Below are positions 42,140 through 50,491 of a stretch of 52,361 nucleotides of DNA, one piece after another. The DNA is taken from positions 1-52,361 of the forward strand of contig JAGZLX010000002.1 in the NCBI GenBank assembly GCA_018364485.1, given 5' to 3'. Numbering within the stretch: the first letter of the stretch is position 1; each line of letters starts with the position of its first letter. Source of the DNA: Granulicatella adiacens (GTDB lineage Bacteria; Bacillota; Bacilli; Lactobacillales; Aerococcaceae). The notes under the pieces are model-generated. The model made no database searches. It saw only the letters and a program-made list of their open reading frames with translations, and was not told where the DNA came from. The translations under genes were made by a program, and so were the position numbers.

Positions 42140-42166
42140 TAATACACTTCATAATTTGTAATCAGC
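42140..42166 (-). repeat. 27-bp direct repeat, left copy
   Basis: Identical over 27 bases to 45483-45509. On the minus strand it encodes the tail LITNYEVY (with TAA here), the C-terminus of the papain-like gene at 45482-46192, but the rest of that gene is absent. It marks the left edge of a 3.3-kb islet. Confidence 0.88.
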
Positions 42167-42175
42167 TGAAACAAA

Positions 42176-42211
42176 AATAAAAAGCAAGGTGAATTCGCCT
42201 TGCTTTTTATT
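42176..42211 (-). terminator. Terminator of the P-type ATPase gene
   Basis: A 14-bp stem (42176-42189 with 42198-42211, core AAAAAGCAAGG) with T-rich minus exit, three bases after the stop. Confidence 0.9.
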
Positions 42212-42214
42212 TTA

Positions 42215-44272
42215 TTATTGAATATACGTCAAACTCTTACCGATAATGAACGTTGTGGTCACATTATGTAATACCGCTAATAGACTAGGAGAAACAACAT
42301 CAATCAAACCTAATCCCATTAAGAACGAATTAATACCCACTGTATGTTTTAAATTGGCATCTAATTGGCGATTTAGTTGTTCGGTTATATTTTCCAAAAC
42401 CTCTAATCCCGTTAACTGTTCATTTAAGAATAAGATGTCGCTGGCTTGACGAGCAATATCTGAAGCACCTGCCATAACAATACCTACATTTGCAAGAGAG
42501 AGTGCAGCAGAATCATTAATTCCGTCTCCAATCATCAAAACATGATGACCTTCTTCTTGAAGCTGCTCAATTACTTGATGCTTTTCTTCGGGCTTCACTT
42601 GTGTATAAACTCTGTCAAATGGAATCAGCGAGCAAATTGTTTCTGTACGTTTTTGTGTATCCCCTGTAAGAAGTACAATCTGTTTTCCTTTTTCTTTTAA
42701 CTCTTTCAATAATACAACCGCTTCTCCTCTTAACGGAGTATCAATAAGGAAAATCGCAATTAATTTTCCGTCATAACTTAAATAAAGTAAGTTGTATTTT
42801 TGGCTATATTCTTCAATTACTGCTTTTTGCTCATTGGAAATAGTCGTCTTCTCATCTTCTAATAATTCCAAACTTCCGATGACGACTCTTTTTCCATCAA
42901 TCGATGATACGATTCCTTTTGAAGCTACGTGAGTTAATTTTCCATGCATTTCCTCATGTTCAATCCCCTCATCTTCTGCCTTCTTAACAACAGCCGTCGC
43001 AATCGGGTGGTAAATATGTTCCTCCAAACAAGCTGCAATTCGTAAAACTTCCTCATCATCATATTCTTCATACGCAATAATTCGTTGAATTTTTGGAACT
43101 CCAGTTGTCAATGTCCCCGTTTTATCAAAAACAAAAGTATCAACTTGTGCATATTCATCTAAAGAATTAGATCCTTTAATGACAATCCCCTGATTAGAAG
43201 CTGCTTTAATGGCTGTTAAATAAGTAGCTGGTGAAGATAATTTTAACGCACATGAATAATCTACTAATAGGAAAGTGAGTGCTTTAGAGACTGAGCGTGT
43301 GAATAAATACGTCAGCGCCATCCCGATGAAATTATATTTCACTAACCCATCTGCTTTTTCCATTAATTGCTTTTGCTGTTTCGATTGATGAAATTCACTC
43401 GATTTAATCAGCTGAACAATTTGCTGCAAGCGTAAGTTTTGTTGCTTATTCGTCACTTCTACTAATAGTTCGCCATGCTCTACAACCGTATTAGCGTAGA
43501 CCATATCCCCAATCTTCTTAGCGACAGGGAAAGACTCACCTGTTAATGAACTTTCATTTAAGTAGCCTCTTCCATTGACAACTATTCCGTCAAAGTAAAT
43601 TTCTTGACCTTCTGTTGCAACGAAGATATCTCCTACTTCAACATGATTACTCATTTTCTTGAAGCGCTCGCCCTCTTTTTCAATCCATATCTCGTAAATA
43701 TTATTCGTTAAATTCTTTTCAAGTTCTTCAATGGATTTCTTTTGGGACCAATCATCTAAATCGTCTCCTAAATTTAATAGGAACATAATCATATCTGCAG
43801 TCTTATGATCTCCCATCGCCATAGAAGTTGATATCGCCACAAAATCGAGTAAACTCATAGAAAGTTTTTTCTCGCAAATTGATTGGAAAGCAGCCTTTCC
43901 AAACTTCACCATTTTCATAAGTATCCATCCCATACGAATAGGTGTTGGAAGAAGGACTTTTGAAAGCATTCTTCTATAGAGATGCGTTGAAATAATATCA
44001 TATGGTGAAGAAGGGACTAGCCACTGGACTTCTTTTTGTTTTTCAATTACGTTCTCCATTTGAATCAAAGATAAAAACCTTTGAACTTGTTGAACTTTCC
44101 CTTGAGTAAAATAAACTCCTACATGTTTTAAATCTTTATAAAAGTGCAGTTTTTCAATACCTGGGACTGTGCAAGCTAGTTCCTCTAAATACATTTGGAC
44201 TGAATGCGGACATGTAAAAGGGAGCTCTAAACGTACTCTAGAGTTTGATTGATGTTTAATAACAAACTTCAT
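42215..44272 (-). CDS. P1B-type metal-transporting ATPase with a non-CPC membrane motif
   Basis: 685 residues. An N-terminal HMA_2-like domain lacking a CxxC (1-75) is followed by the actuator (TGES), phosphorylation site DKTGT, and hinge GDGIND. The metal-site helix reads DYSCALKLSSP where Cu/Zn/Cd pumps have CPC, so the metal specificity is unclear; iron or manganese are guesses. The ATG overlaps the stop of the DUF6110 gene (TAATG). The gene is more AT-rich than its neighbours outside the islet. Related ATPases are found paired with DUF6110 proteins in Firmicutes. Confidence 0.85.
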   Translation of the reverse strand: MKFVIKHQSNSRVRLELPFTCPHSVQMYLEELACTVPGIEKLHFYKDLKHVGVYFTQGKVQQVQRFLSLIQMENVIEKQKEVQWLVPSSPYDIISTHLYRRMLSKVLLPTPIRMGWILMKMVKFGKAAFQSICEKKLSMSLLDFVAISTSMAMGDHKTADMIMFLLNLGDDLDDWSQKKSIEELEKNLTNNIYEIWIEKEGERFKKMSNHVEVGDIFVATEGQEIYFDGIVVNGRGYLNESSLTGESFPVAKKIGDMVYANTVVEHGELLVEVTNKQQNLRLQQIVQLIKSSEFHQSKQQKQLMEKADGLVKYNFIGMALTYLFTRSVSKALTFLLVDYSCALKLSSPATYLTAIKAASNQGIVIKGSNSLDEYAQVDTFVFDKTGTLTTGVPKIQRIIAYEEYDDEEVLRIAACLEEHIYHPIATAVVKKAEDEGIEHEEMHGKLTHVASKGIVSSIDGKRVVIGSLELLEDEKTTISNEQKAVIEEYSQKYNLLYLSYDGKLIAIFLIDTPLRGEAVVLLKELKEKGKQIVLLTGDTQKRTETICSLIPFDRVYTQVKPEEKHQVIEQLQEEGHHVLMIGDGINDSAALSLANVGIVMAGASDIARQASDILFLNEQLTGLEVLENITEQLNRQLDANLKHTVGINSFLMGLGLIDVVSPSLLAVLHNVTTTFIIGKSLTYIQ

Positions 44273-44550
44273 TATTTTTCACTAGTTTCTACTACTAATT
44301 CTGCACTTTTTTCTTCAGCATATAAGTCTTTTGCTTCTTCTAAGACATCATCTGCATGTTGTTTCACAGTAGAAACAGTTGCGTCAATACCATCTTTTAA
44401 TTTATAAGAAGTAGCGACCGCTTTAGCATATACATGCTTTGCGTCTTTGCTCGCTAATAGTTTTAATCCTAACGATCCAAATAAAACGCCTCCCGCAAAT
44501 ACACTTGATTTTTTAGCAAATTTTCCTAAACTAATAAGTTCTTTAATCAT
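44272..44550 (-). CDS. DUF6110-type small protein, partner of the ATPase
   Basis: 92 residues from the ATG at 44550 with GGAGG seven bases upstream. One hydrophobic segment (SSVFAGGVLFGSLGLKLLAS) is followed by KDAKHVYAKAVATSYKLKDG and an acidic helix (VLEEAKDLYAEEKSAE). The layout fits DUF6110, a YtxH-like single-pass family placed next to P-type ATPases. It may help membrane assembly or metal delivery. Coupled to the ATPase gene by a one-base overlap. Confidence 0.72.
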   Translation of the reverse strand: MIKELISLGKFAKKSSVFAGGVLFGSLGLKLLASKDAKHVYAKAVATSYKLKDGIDATVSTVKQHADDVLEEAKDLYAEEKSAELVVETSEK

Positions 44551-44677
44551 TATGATTACCTCCATTTTTTCTAATTAGAATTATTAAATTCTTATTATAG
44601 TATACAGATTTAAACTCCGACTTTCAATAATGAAAAATTTAAGATTCTGTTGGTCTCTTTCGCTTTCAAACTAAAAA

Positions 44678-44704
44678 CTACCTTGTTTTTCTACAAGGTA
44701 GCTT
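44678..44704 (-). terminator. Terminator of the DUF4336 gene
   Basis: GCTACCTTG...CAAGGTAG followed by TTTTTAG on the minus strand. It is a near copy of the terminator at 42109-42135. Confidence 0.85.
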
Positions 44705-45458
44705 ATTTTTCCTCTAACCAAAAGAATGCCTGTGGTAATTTTTCCTCAGCATTTCCAATAAAACATTTTCCATGTGCAAATAGAACATTGACAGGATTCC
44801 ACGCTTTTATTTGTTGATAACACTTTTGAGCTGTTTCCTTATTAAAAAAGAATGTCATTCTTAAATCTCTTGGAGTATGCCCTTTTGGATATGTATTATC
44901 CCCGATTTTAAACAAGAAACGATGCAAACATGAACACTCTTCTCCAACTTCAATATTCTCAATTAAGTCCGTTAGAATTAACGTTTTACTCTTTTTGTGG
45001 AAAAATACTGACTCTTCTATAACGGCACTTCCTTCAAACGGAAGATAATTAATTTCATCTAGCCAACTAATGTCGATTGTTTTATCTAAGATTGTATAAC
45101 TTTCAATGGATTGGAAGTTGTCAAAAATTTTCTCCAATCCTTTTGTCGCCCAAAGTTTCGCATCCGGATAGGCTTGACTCCACACTTCCATATATACATA
45201 ATGCAATTTATTTGGAGCAACTATATGCTTCACATGGCCCAACGCATCGATTTCACTTCGCAACTGCGGTGTTAAATGAATAGGAGAATGAATCCATAAG
45301 TCATTATTTTCCAATCGCACCACTGTCATTCGAGTGCTAAATGGTACTTGAGTAATTTTAAAATTCATCTCAACAATTTCACCATCAACAATCCAGATAT
45401 CCTTATCGATAGCCTTCAGCGTATACAATGGCTCGTATAATTTCACTGAACATTTCAT
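44703..45458 (-). CDS. DUF4336 (metallo-beta-lactamase-fold-like) protein
   Basis: 251 residues. IWIVDGEIVEMNFKITQVPF, STRMTVVRLENNDLWIHSPI, HIVAPNKLHYVYMEVWSQAY and a late FAHGKCFIG match DUF4336, distantly related to MBL-fold hydrolases but with the HxHxDH motif degenerated. Enzymatic activity unknown. It lies 24 bases after the papain-like gene, in the same direction, inside the islet bounded by the 27-bp repeats. Ribosome site weak (TTGGTGAA). Confidence 0.75.
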   Translation of the reverse strand: MKCSVKLYEPLYTLKAIDKDIWIVDGEIVEMNFKITQVPFSTRMTVVRLENNDLWIHSPIHLTPQLRSEIDALGHVKHIVAPNKLHYVYMEVWSQAYPDAKLWATKGLEKIFDNFQSIESYTILDKTIDISWLDEINYLPFEGSAVIEESVFFHKKSKTLILTDLIENIEVGEECSCLHRFLFKIGDNTYPKGHTPRDLRMTFFFNKETAQKCYQQIKAWNPVNVLFAHGKCFIGNAEEKLPQAFFWLEEK

Positions 45459-45481
45459 ATAAATTCACCAATTTTTATAGA

Positions 45482-46192
45482 CTAATACACTTCATAATTT
45501 GTAATCAGCGGGGAGTTTTTCTTTAGAAGTTTTTGGAGACGTTTATGGTATTGCGCAGGGAAGACCATATTTTTGGCACGCAACTCTCTCTCATGCAGCA
45601 CTTTTGCCACGTGATCCGCGAAGCTAACACAGTTTCTCGTCCAACCATTATAGGTCATGAATTTTGAACGATTGAATTTATAAAACACGGTATCCATCTG
45701 TTGCGCCATAAAGTACACGTACATTTCCTCAAAGCGGTCAAAGGTCGGGTTATAGTACACCGCCTCGCTCGTTGGTTGCCACAGCGTTGTCGGCTCTAAT
45801 ATTTTCTTCAAATACGCATGAATCTTATCCATCTGCTCATCCGTCACAGCTATCGTATAAATATGCAACGCTTTTTGGTAGTGGTTTTTACAAAAGAGCA
45901 TATACTCCTCGCGTGGCGCTTTAATCAGAACGCCTTCTGCAATCCAGCCCCCAAGCTTCAAGTCGCGCTCATCGTAGTTCCCATAAGAGTACACGTAGCC
46001 ATCGATACATAAATCCACGTGCCCCAGAGGTCCATTCCCACGCTCAGCCACATGCACAAAAATCTCGAAACGACTCTTGGCGGTAGGCGGATATGGAATC
46101 GGATATGGGACAAACGGGTCCGGCATATTTACTTTCGGGAATGAGTGTAGTACTTTTCGTACAACCTTCTCCATTAATTTCTTCTCTGCCAT
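45482..46192 (-). CDS. Permuted papain-fold (NlpC/P60-like) protein, soluble
   Basis: 236 residues from the ATG at 46192 (AGGAG upstream). FEIFVHVAERGNGPLGHVDL holds the candidate His (GHVDL), and GWTRNCVSFADHV the candidate Cys about 110 residues later. It is a paralogue of the C-terminal half of the protein at 34777-36072: both have IxVHV..(D/E)(R/G)..GxGPxGHVDL-like starts, a (D/S)FGNYD or SYGNYD strand and NCV..AD. It lacks the membrane domain and has no signal peptide. Its last eight codons are duplicated at 42140-42166. Confidence 0.65.
   Translation of the reverse strand: MAEKKLMEKVVRKVLHSFPKVNMPDPFVPYPIPYPPTAKSRFEIFVHVAERGNGPLGHVDLCIDGYVYSYGNYDERDLKLGGWIAEGVLIKAPREEYMLFCKNHYQKALHIYTIAVTDEQMDKIHAYLKKILEPTTLWQPTSEAVYYNPTFDRFEEMYVYFMAQQMDTVFYKFNRSKFMTYNGWTRNCVSFADHVAKVLHERELRAKNMVFPAQYHKRLQKLLKKNSPLITNYEVY
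45483..45509 (-). repeat. 27-bp direct repeat, right copy
   Basis: Encodes the C-terminal LITNYEVY of the papain-like gene. Identical to 42140-42166. Between the copies lie the ATPase, DUF6110 and DUF4336 genes. Confidence 0.88.
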
Positions 46193-46266
46193 CACAAACT
46201 CCTCACACTGTCAATAGGCTTATTGTAGCACAAATTTACATTGCATTCAGTTACTTTTTAGAAAAA

Positions 46267-46420
46267 TTGCACCCTTCTTTTATTTCCATTATAATAACAA
46301 CACAAAGAACATTGAGGATAGAACAGGCAGCTATCGCACCCTTGTGGTCTGAAAGAGATGTGGAAAGGTCACTCCACCAATGTTCGCTTTGATAAAACGG
46401 TCTTCGGACTGCTTTTTTTA
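46267..46420 (+). ncRNA. Candidate small RNA with its own promoter and terminator
   Basis: -35 TTGCAC (46267-46272), 17-bp spacer and perfect -10 TATAAT (46290-46295) predict a start near 46302. The ~120-nt transcript ends in CGGTC-TTCG-GACTG and T7 (46413-46419). A stem GAACATTG/CAATGTTC closes the molecule, with GATAG/CTATC and GTGGA/TCCAC hairpins inside. No open frame with a ribosome site. I cannot match it to a named RNA. It lies between the papain-like gene and the flavoprotein gene, opposite to both. Confidence 0.6.
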
Positions 46421-46431
46421 TTTTACACAAC

Positions 46432-46458
46432 AAAAAACCTCCCGTCAGAAACGGGAGG
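46432..46458 (-). terminator. Terminator of the flavoprotein gene
   Basis: Stem CCTCCCGT/ACGGGAGG (46438-46458) with T6 on the minus exit and T-rich entry; about 115 bases after the stop. Confidence 0.75.
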
Positions 46459-46573
46459 AAAAAAGGATAGAGTTTTATTTACTTGGGAGTAAATAATTCT
46501 TATTTGGGAATACAATTACTATAAACAAGTTTTGTGAAGAAATTGTGACGTTTAATCCCAATTTTCTAGAAAT

Positions 46574-47827
46574 TTAATACCCTAAAGATGCATGCATACC
46601 GGCAACGTAACCCGTTACAAAAGCTGCGGTGATATTGTACCCACCTGTGTACCCGTGGATGTCTAATAGCTCTCCGCAGAAATACAGTCCTTGGGTTAAT
46701 TTCGACTCTAAGGTTTTCGGATTCACTTCTTTCAAATGAACGCCTCCCCCTGTCACAAATCCCTTCTCAATCGGCAATGAGCCATTGACGGTAAATCGGA
46801 AATTCGTGAGGGCTTCTTTAATCTGTGCCCAGTTGGCTTCACTCAGACGATTGACAGCAGTTTGGTCGCTAATCCCCACTTTTGCTATTAAAAATTCTAC
46901 ATATCGTTCAGGAAGTAACCCTTTCAAGTGATTTTTAATCGATTTCAGCGGCGCATCCTCCACAAACGAACGAAATCGCGCGTCGAGTTCAGCCCCGCTC
47001 ATATCCGGCAATGTATTCAAACTCATCACGACGTCCTTCTTACCTTCTTTCTCCTGCACTTGATGCACGAAACTTGAACAACGTAGGACGGCTGGACCGC
47101 TCACTCCAAAATGCGTGAAAATCATATCCATCTGATGTGTCACAACAGGCTTTCCTTTGCCATTTAAGACACTAAGCGCCACATTACGAAGCGACAACGC
47201 ACGAAGAATGCCCTTTTGGATAAACTCTTCGCCACTCGTTAGCGGAACTTCTGTTGCAAAGAGCGGTGTAATCGTATGGCCAGCTACTTTCGCGATGCCA
47301 TACCCATCACCTGTCGAACCCGTCTTTGGATAAGATTTCCCACCAGTCGCTAGAATCACCGCATCGGCTTCAAGTTGTTCACCATTATCCAACTCCACTA
47401 CTCGCACGGCTCCATCGCTGACACGAATCGTCTTCACTTTCACATTCGTACGCACTTGCACGCCTAGCTTCTTGATTTCTTGGATAAACGTCTCCAAAAT
47501 CGTCTTGGCCGAATCTGTCACAGGAAACATTCTCCCGTGATCTTCTTCCTTCAAGCGCACGCCGCGACTCTCGAAGAACTGAATAATATCCTGATTATCA
47601 AATTGCGAAAAAGCACTATATAAGAAGCGGCCATTTCCTGGGATGTGCTTCACGATTTCTTCTGGGGTACGACGGTTCGTCACATTACAACGCGTTCCAC
47701 CCGTATGCAATAATTTCTTCCCAAGGGTTGGATTCTTCTCAAGCAACACGACTTCAGCGCCATGCATCGCCGCACTGACCGACGCCATTAACCCGCTCGT
47801 TCCTCCACCAATTACAATAACTTTCAT
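46574..47827 (-). CDS. HI0933/YhiN-family FAD-dependent oxidoreductase
   Basis: 417 residues from the ATG at 47827 with GGAGG upstream. Dinucleotide fold MKVIVIGGGTSGLMASVSAA, then LGKKLLHTGGTRCNVTN, ILATGGKSYPKTGSTGDGYG, FTHFGVSGPAVL and the C-terminal CGELLDIHGYTGGYNI. Widespread family (often called BaiN or YhiN) with an uncertain substrate; some members act in nucleoside or bile-acid chemistry. Single gene. Confidence 0.93.
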   Translation of the reverse strand: MKVIVIGGGTSGLMASVSAAMHGAEVVLLEKNPTLGKKLLHTGGTRCNVTNRRTPEEIVKHIPGNGRFLYSAFSQFDNQDIIQFFESRGVRLKEEDHGRMFPVTDSAKTILETFIQEIKKLGVQVRTNVKVKTIRVSDGAVRVVELDNGEQLEADAVILATGGKSYPKTGSTGDGYGIAKVAGHTITPLFATEVPLTSGEEFIQKGILRALSLRNVALSVLNGKGKPVVTHQMDMIFTHFGVSGPAVLRCSSFVHQVQEKEGKKDVVMSLNTLPDMSGAELDARFRSFVEDAPLKSIKNHLKGLLPERYVEFLIAKVGISDQTAVNRLSEANWAQIKEALTNFRFTVNGSLPIEKGFVTGGGVHLKEVNPKTLESKLTQGLYFCGELLDIHGYTGGYNITAAFVTGYVAGMHASLGY

Positions 47828-47874
47828 ACTTGCCTCCAATTTTCTCTGTCCCAATCATTATAAAGCATGCAAAA

Positions 47875-47903
47875 TAAAAAAGCCTAGAGAAACTCTCTAA
47901 GCT
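47875..47903 (-). terminator. Terminator of the 4-TM paralogue array
   Basis: AGCTTAGAGA pairs with TCTCTAGGCT (one G-U type mismatch) and T6 follows on the minus strand, nine bases after the stop. Confidence 0.85.
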
Positions 47904-47912
47904 TAAGGTAAC

Positions 47913-48365
47913 CTATGACTCTTTAAAGTTTTTCGCACATTGAAAGTAAGAAACGCCTGAAAAAATCGACAAACTTCCACCCAAGAACATCGGGCCAAAA
48001 TACATTTCTAACCCTCTACTGATACCACTGATTATTTTGGTAACGAATGTGTTAACAGCCTCCAGACCGGGAATTGCTGCTAGAAGTGTCAACACTACTG
48101 GAATAAACAGTACAACACCTGCAATAACAAATAAGTTTGAGACCTTGTTAGGGACTCGTTCATCATCTTTATAATAGAGAGCACTTTTTATAGCTACAAT
48201 TAGTACAAGAGGATTGAGTATCCACAACCCATATTGAACGGTATTCTGTATAAAATAACTTCTCGTCATCGCCGCAATGGCTAATAGAAATGGTGTTAGC
48301 ACCGAAAAAACACCACCAAGAAGGCCTACAAATGTACTAATCATCACCCATCTTTTATTTTTCAT
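47913..48365 (-). CDS. 4-TM array protein a
   Basis: 150 residues from the ATG at 48365, AAGGAG nine bases upstream; an ATG at 48386 is before that site. Pattern shared by all five genes: a basic start (MKNKRWVMISTFVGLLGG), a second helix, the stretch IKSALYYKDDERV, two more helices, and a final YFQCAKNFKES. Four membrane helices in all. No catalytic motif; function unknown. Last gene of the array. Confidence 0.8.
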   Translation of the reverse strand: MKNKRWVMISTFVGLLGGVFSVLTPFLLAIAAMTRSYFIQNTVQYGLWILNPLVLIVAIKSALYYKDDERVPNKVSNLFVIAGVVLFIPVVLTLLAAIPGLEAVNTFVTKIISGISRGLEMYFGPMFLGGSLSIFSGVSYFQCAKNFKES

Positions 48366-48422
48366 CAAATAGAATCTCCTTTTCATCGTTCTTACGAATT
48401 TTGAATAGCCTACATTCCACCA

Positions 48423-48872
48423 TTATTCTTTAAAGTTTTTCAAGCAAACCGCATATCCAATGCCGCTCACGATTGACAGAATTCCAACGATCCATATTGC
48501 TTGGAAAATAATAGTGAAGGGTTCCCCTCCGGAAAAAATCGAATCTACCAACCACAGGATTCCCTCACCAAGAAAAGGAATTCTAAGTAGGAAGGCGATA
48601 AAGATTGGGGTACAGCCGATAACCCCTGCTACGAAAAACGTATTGGCTACGAATGTAGAGACTCTGTCATCGCCTTTATAGTAAAGTTTACTCTTCAAAG
48701 CCACACCGAAAACCACCACACACGTACACAATAATAGAATGAATATGTTATCAAACATCTGGCCATTTGCTCCGATTCCAGCTGCGAGTAATCCCAATGG
48801 AGCCACCATTATAAACGCCCCTCCAATAATGCCCACAAATGCACTCCAGATTGCCCATTTTTTACTTTGCAT
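48423..48872 (-). CDS. 4-TM array protein b
   Basis: 149 residues, start KKWAIWSAFVGIIGGAFIMV, central VALKSKLYYKGDDRV, end YAVCLKNFKE. Helices at about 8-30, 40-60, 72-97 and 122-143. Its tail is nearly the same as that of protein c. Ribosome site GGGGACG. Function unknown. Confidence 0.8.
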   Translation of the reverse strand: MQSKKWAIWSAFVGIIGGAFIMVAPLGLLAAGIGANGQMFDNIFILLLCTCVVVFGVALKSKLYYKGDDRVSTFVANTFFVAGVIGCTPIFIAFLLRIPFLGEGILWLVDSIFSGGEPFTIIFQAIWIVGILSIVSGIGYAVCLKNFKE

Positions 48873-48931
48873 ATTTTCGTCCCCTTTCAGTCCTAGCCTC
48901 AGATTCCCTTAATAAAAGCCACCTGCTAACT

Positions 48932-49381
48932 TTATTCTTTAAAATTCTTCAGAGAAGAAGCGTAACCGAGGCCACTAATAATGGACAGCACCCCAACGAC
49001 TACGATAGGCGGAAAGAGAATGAGAAAAATATCTACCTCTTCCTCAACCAAATCAAAGAATTGAAGTACAGCTCGATTTAAGAAGAGAACTTTACTGAGT
49101 ATCACGATAAGAATTGGGGCACACCCTAAAATCCCTGCCAGTAAAAACAAGTTCGAGGCCCACTTCTTAACTCGGGAATCTCCTTTATAATAAATAGCAC
49201 TTTTAAGAGCGACGACGAAGATTGTCACATAAGTAGCCACTATCAGTAGGGCTGCTATCGTAAATAAGAACCCATCTGCTCCGAGCCCTGCAGCAAATAG
49301 TACTACAGTAGCCACTAGCAAAAGCGCTCCTCCCTTAATGCCGACATTAGCACATCGTACCGCCCATGTTAAATCTTCCAT
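48932..49381 (-). CDS. 4-TM array protein c
   Basis: 149 residues, start DLTWAVRCANVGIKGGALLL, central VALKSAIYYKGDSRV, end YASSLKNFKE. The first loop has an acidic segment late in the protein (LVEEEVDIF). Same length and helix spacing as b and d, so these arose by tandem duplication. Function unknown. Confidence 0.8.
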   Translation of the reverse strand: MEDLTWAVRCANVGIKGGALLLVATVVLFAAGLGADGFLFTIAALLIVATYVTIFVVALKSAIYYKGDSRVKKWASNLFLLAGILGCAPILIVILSKVLFLNRAVLQFFDLVEEEVDIFLILFPPIVVVGVLSIISGLGYASSLKNFKE

Positions 49382-49401
49382 CTTACACCTCTTTCTTAGT
49401 C

Positions 49402-49851
49402 CTAATCCTTAAATTTCCTTAGACAAATCGCATAATAAATGCCCCAGACCACGGATAAAATCGATGACAGAAACATTAGACCAAGTACACGTTCAAAGCC
49501 CTCACTTCCGTCGAATAACGCGTCCATTATCCAATCAACGAGTCCGCTAAACATTGGAATATTTACCAAAGCAAGCAGTAAGGTGACAACGAACCCTACT
49601 CCGCTTGAGGCCACAAATAAATTGGCACCCACCTGATTCACACGTTCATCCTCTTTATAATAGTGCGCACTTTTCAACGCTACGAAAAAAATAATTCCAA
49701 ATGTCGTTACTAATAACGCAAGGGCCACCATTACTCCATCACGACTAGCACCAATTCCGGCCGCCAATAACACCAATGCGAAAAAGATCGCTAAAGGGCC
49801 ACCTAGAATCCCCACAAACGCACTGATTTTGGCCCATCTTTTATTTTTCAT
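49402..49851 (-). CDS. 4-TM array protein d
   Basis: 149 residues, start MKNKRWAKISAFVGILGGPL almost identical to protein a, central VALKSAHYYKEDERV, end YAICLRKFKD. Twenty bases before protein c. Function unknown. Confidence 0.8.
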   Translation of the reverse strand: MKNKRWAKISAFVGILGGPLAIFFALVLLAAGIGASRDGVMVALALLVTTFGIIFFVALKSAHYYKEDERVNQVGANLFVASSGVGFVVTLLLALVNIPMFSGLVDWIMDALFDGSEGFERVLGLMFLSSILSVVWGIYYAICLRKFKD

Positions 49852-49864
49852 CTTCTCAACTCCT

Positions 49865-50377
49865 CTAATGGTCGAATCGATTTAACGAAATTAAATATCC
49901 AGCTCCAGAAATCAATCCCAATAGTCCAGAAACTCCGCCCGTGATAATGAGAACGGAGCCCATTCCACCAATTTGAAGTGTCACATCATTGATGCCCGTT
50001 AATCCTGGAATATAGGAAACGAGAACCGGAAGAGTCGCAATAACCCCTAAACTGGCCGCCAGTAAAAAGATTTTTGTAATCCAATACGGAACTTCGCCCG
50101 TCTTTTTATAATAGCGATGACTAATTCTAGCGACAATAAACATCACCCAAATAAACGCAACGAGACAACTAAACATCGTCTGCGTTTGGTGCAGAATCTG
50201 AAGTGTTTCTTCTGAGGGTGCGGTAAATGGAAAAACAATACTAAAAATGACAATCGAAAAAATATTCGGCAAGATATAAGACGGCGCCACAAAGATGAGT
50301 CCACCCCATACAATTCCTAGTATTCCGCTTAACAGCGCCCATAGTTTTGATTTTTTTGGTTGTTCTACAGCCTGCAC
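49865..50377 (-). CDS. 4-TM array protein e, first and most divergent
   Basis: 170 residues with a GTG start eight bases after GAGG. It keeps the layout (KLWALLSGILGIVWGGLIFV, then ARISHRYYKKTGEV, ending YLISLNRFDH) but has a longer first loop and an N-terminal extension. It may be the founder copy. Function unknown. Confidence 0.75.
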   Translation of the reverse strand: MQAVEQPKKSKLWALLSGILGIVWGGLIFVAPSYILPNIFSIVIFSIVFPFTAPSEETLQILHQTQTMFSCLVAFIWVMFIVARISHRYYKKTGEVPYWITKIFLLAASLGVIATLPVLVSYIPGLTGINDVTLQIGGMGSVLIITGGVSGLLGLISGAGYLISLNRFDH

Positions 50378-50450
50378 TCACAACGCCTCTTTTCTTCTTG
50401 TTCCCCTTATTTTATCACAACCGCTTGCACCTTAGAAGAAAACCACCAAC

Positions 50451-50480
50451 AAAAAAACACCTGCGCCAGATGACGCAAGT
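50451..50480 (-). terminator. Terminator of patB-ridA
   Basis: Stem CACTTGCGTC/GGCGCAGGTG with T7 on the minus strand, about 12 bases after the ridA stop. Confidence 0.88.
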
Positions 50481-50491
50481 GCTCAATTCAT

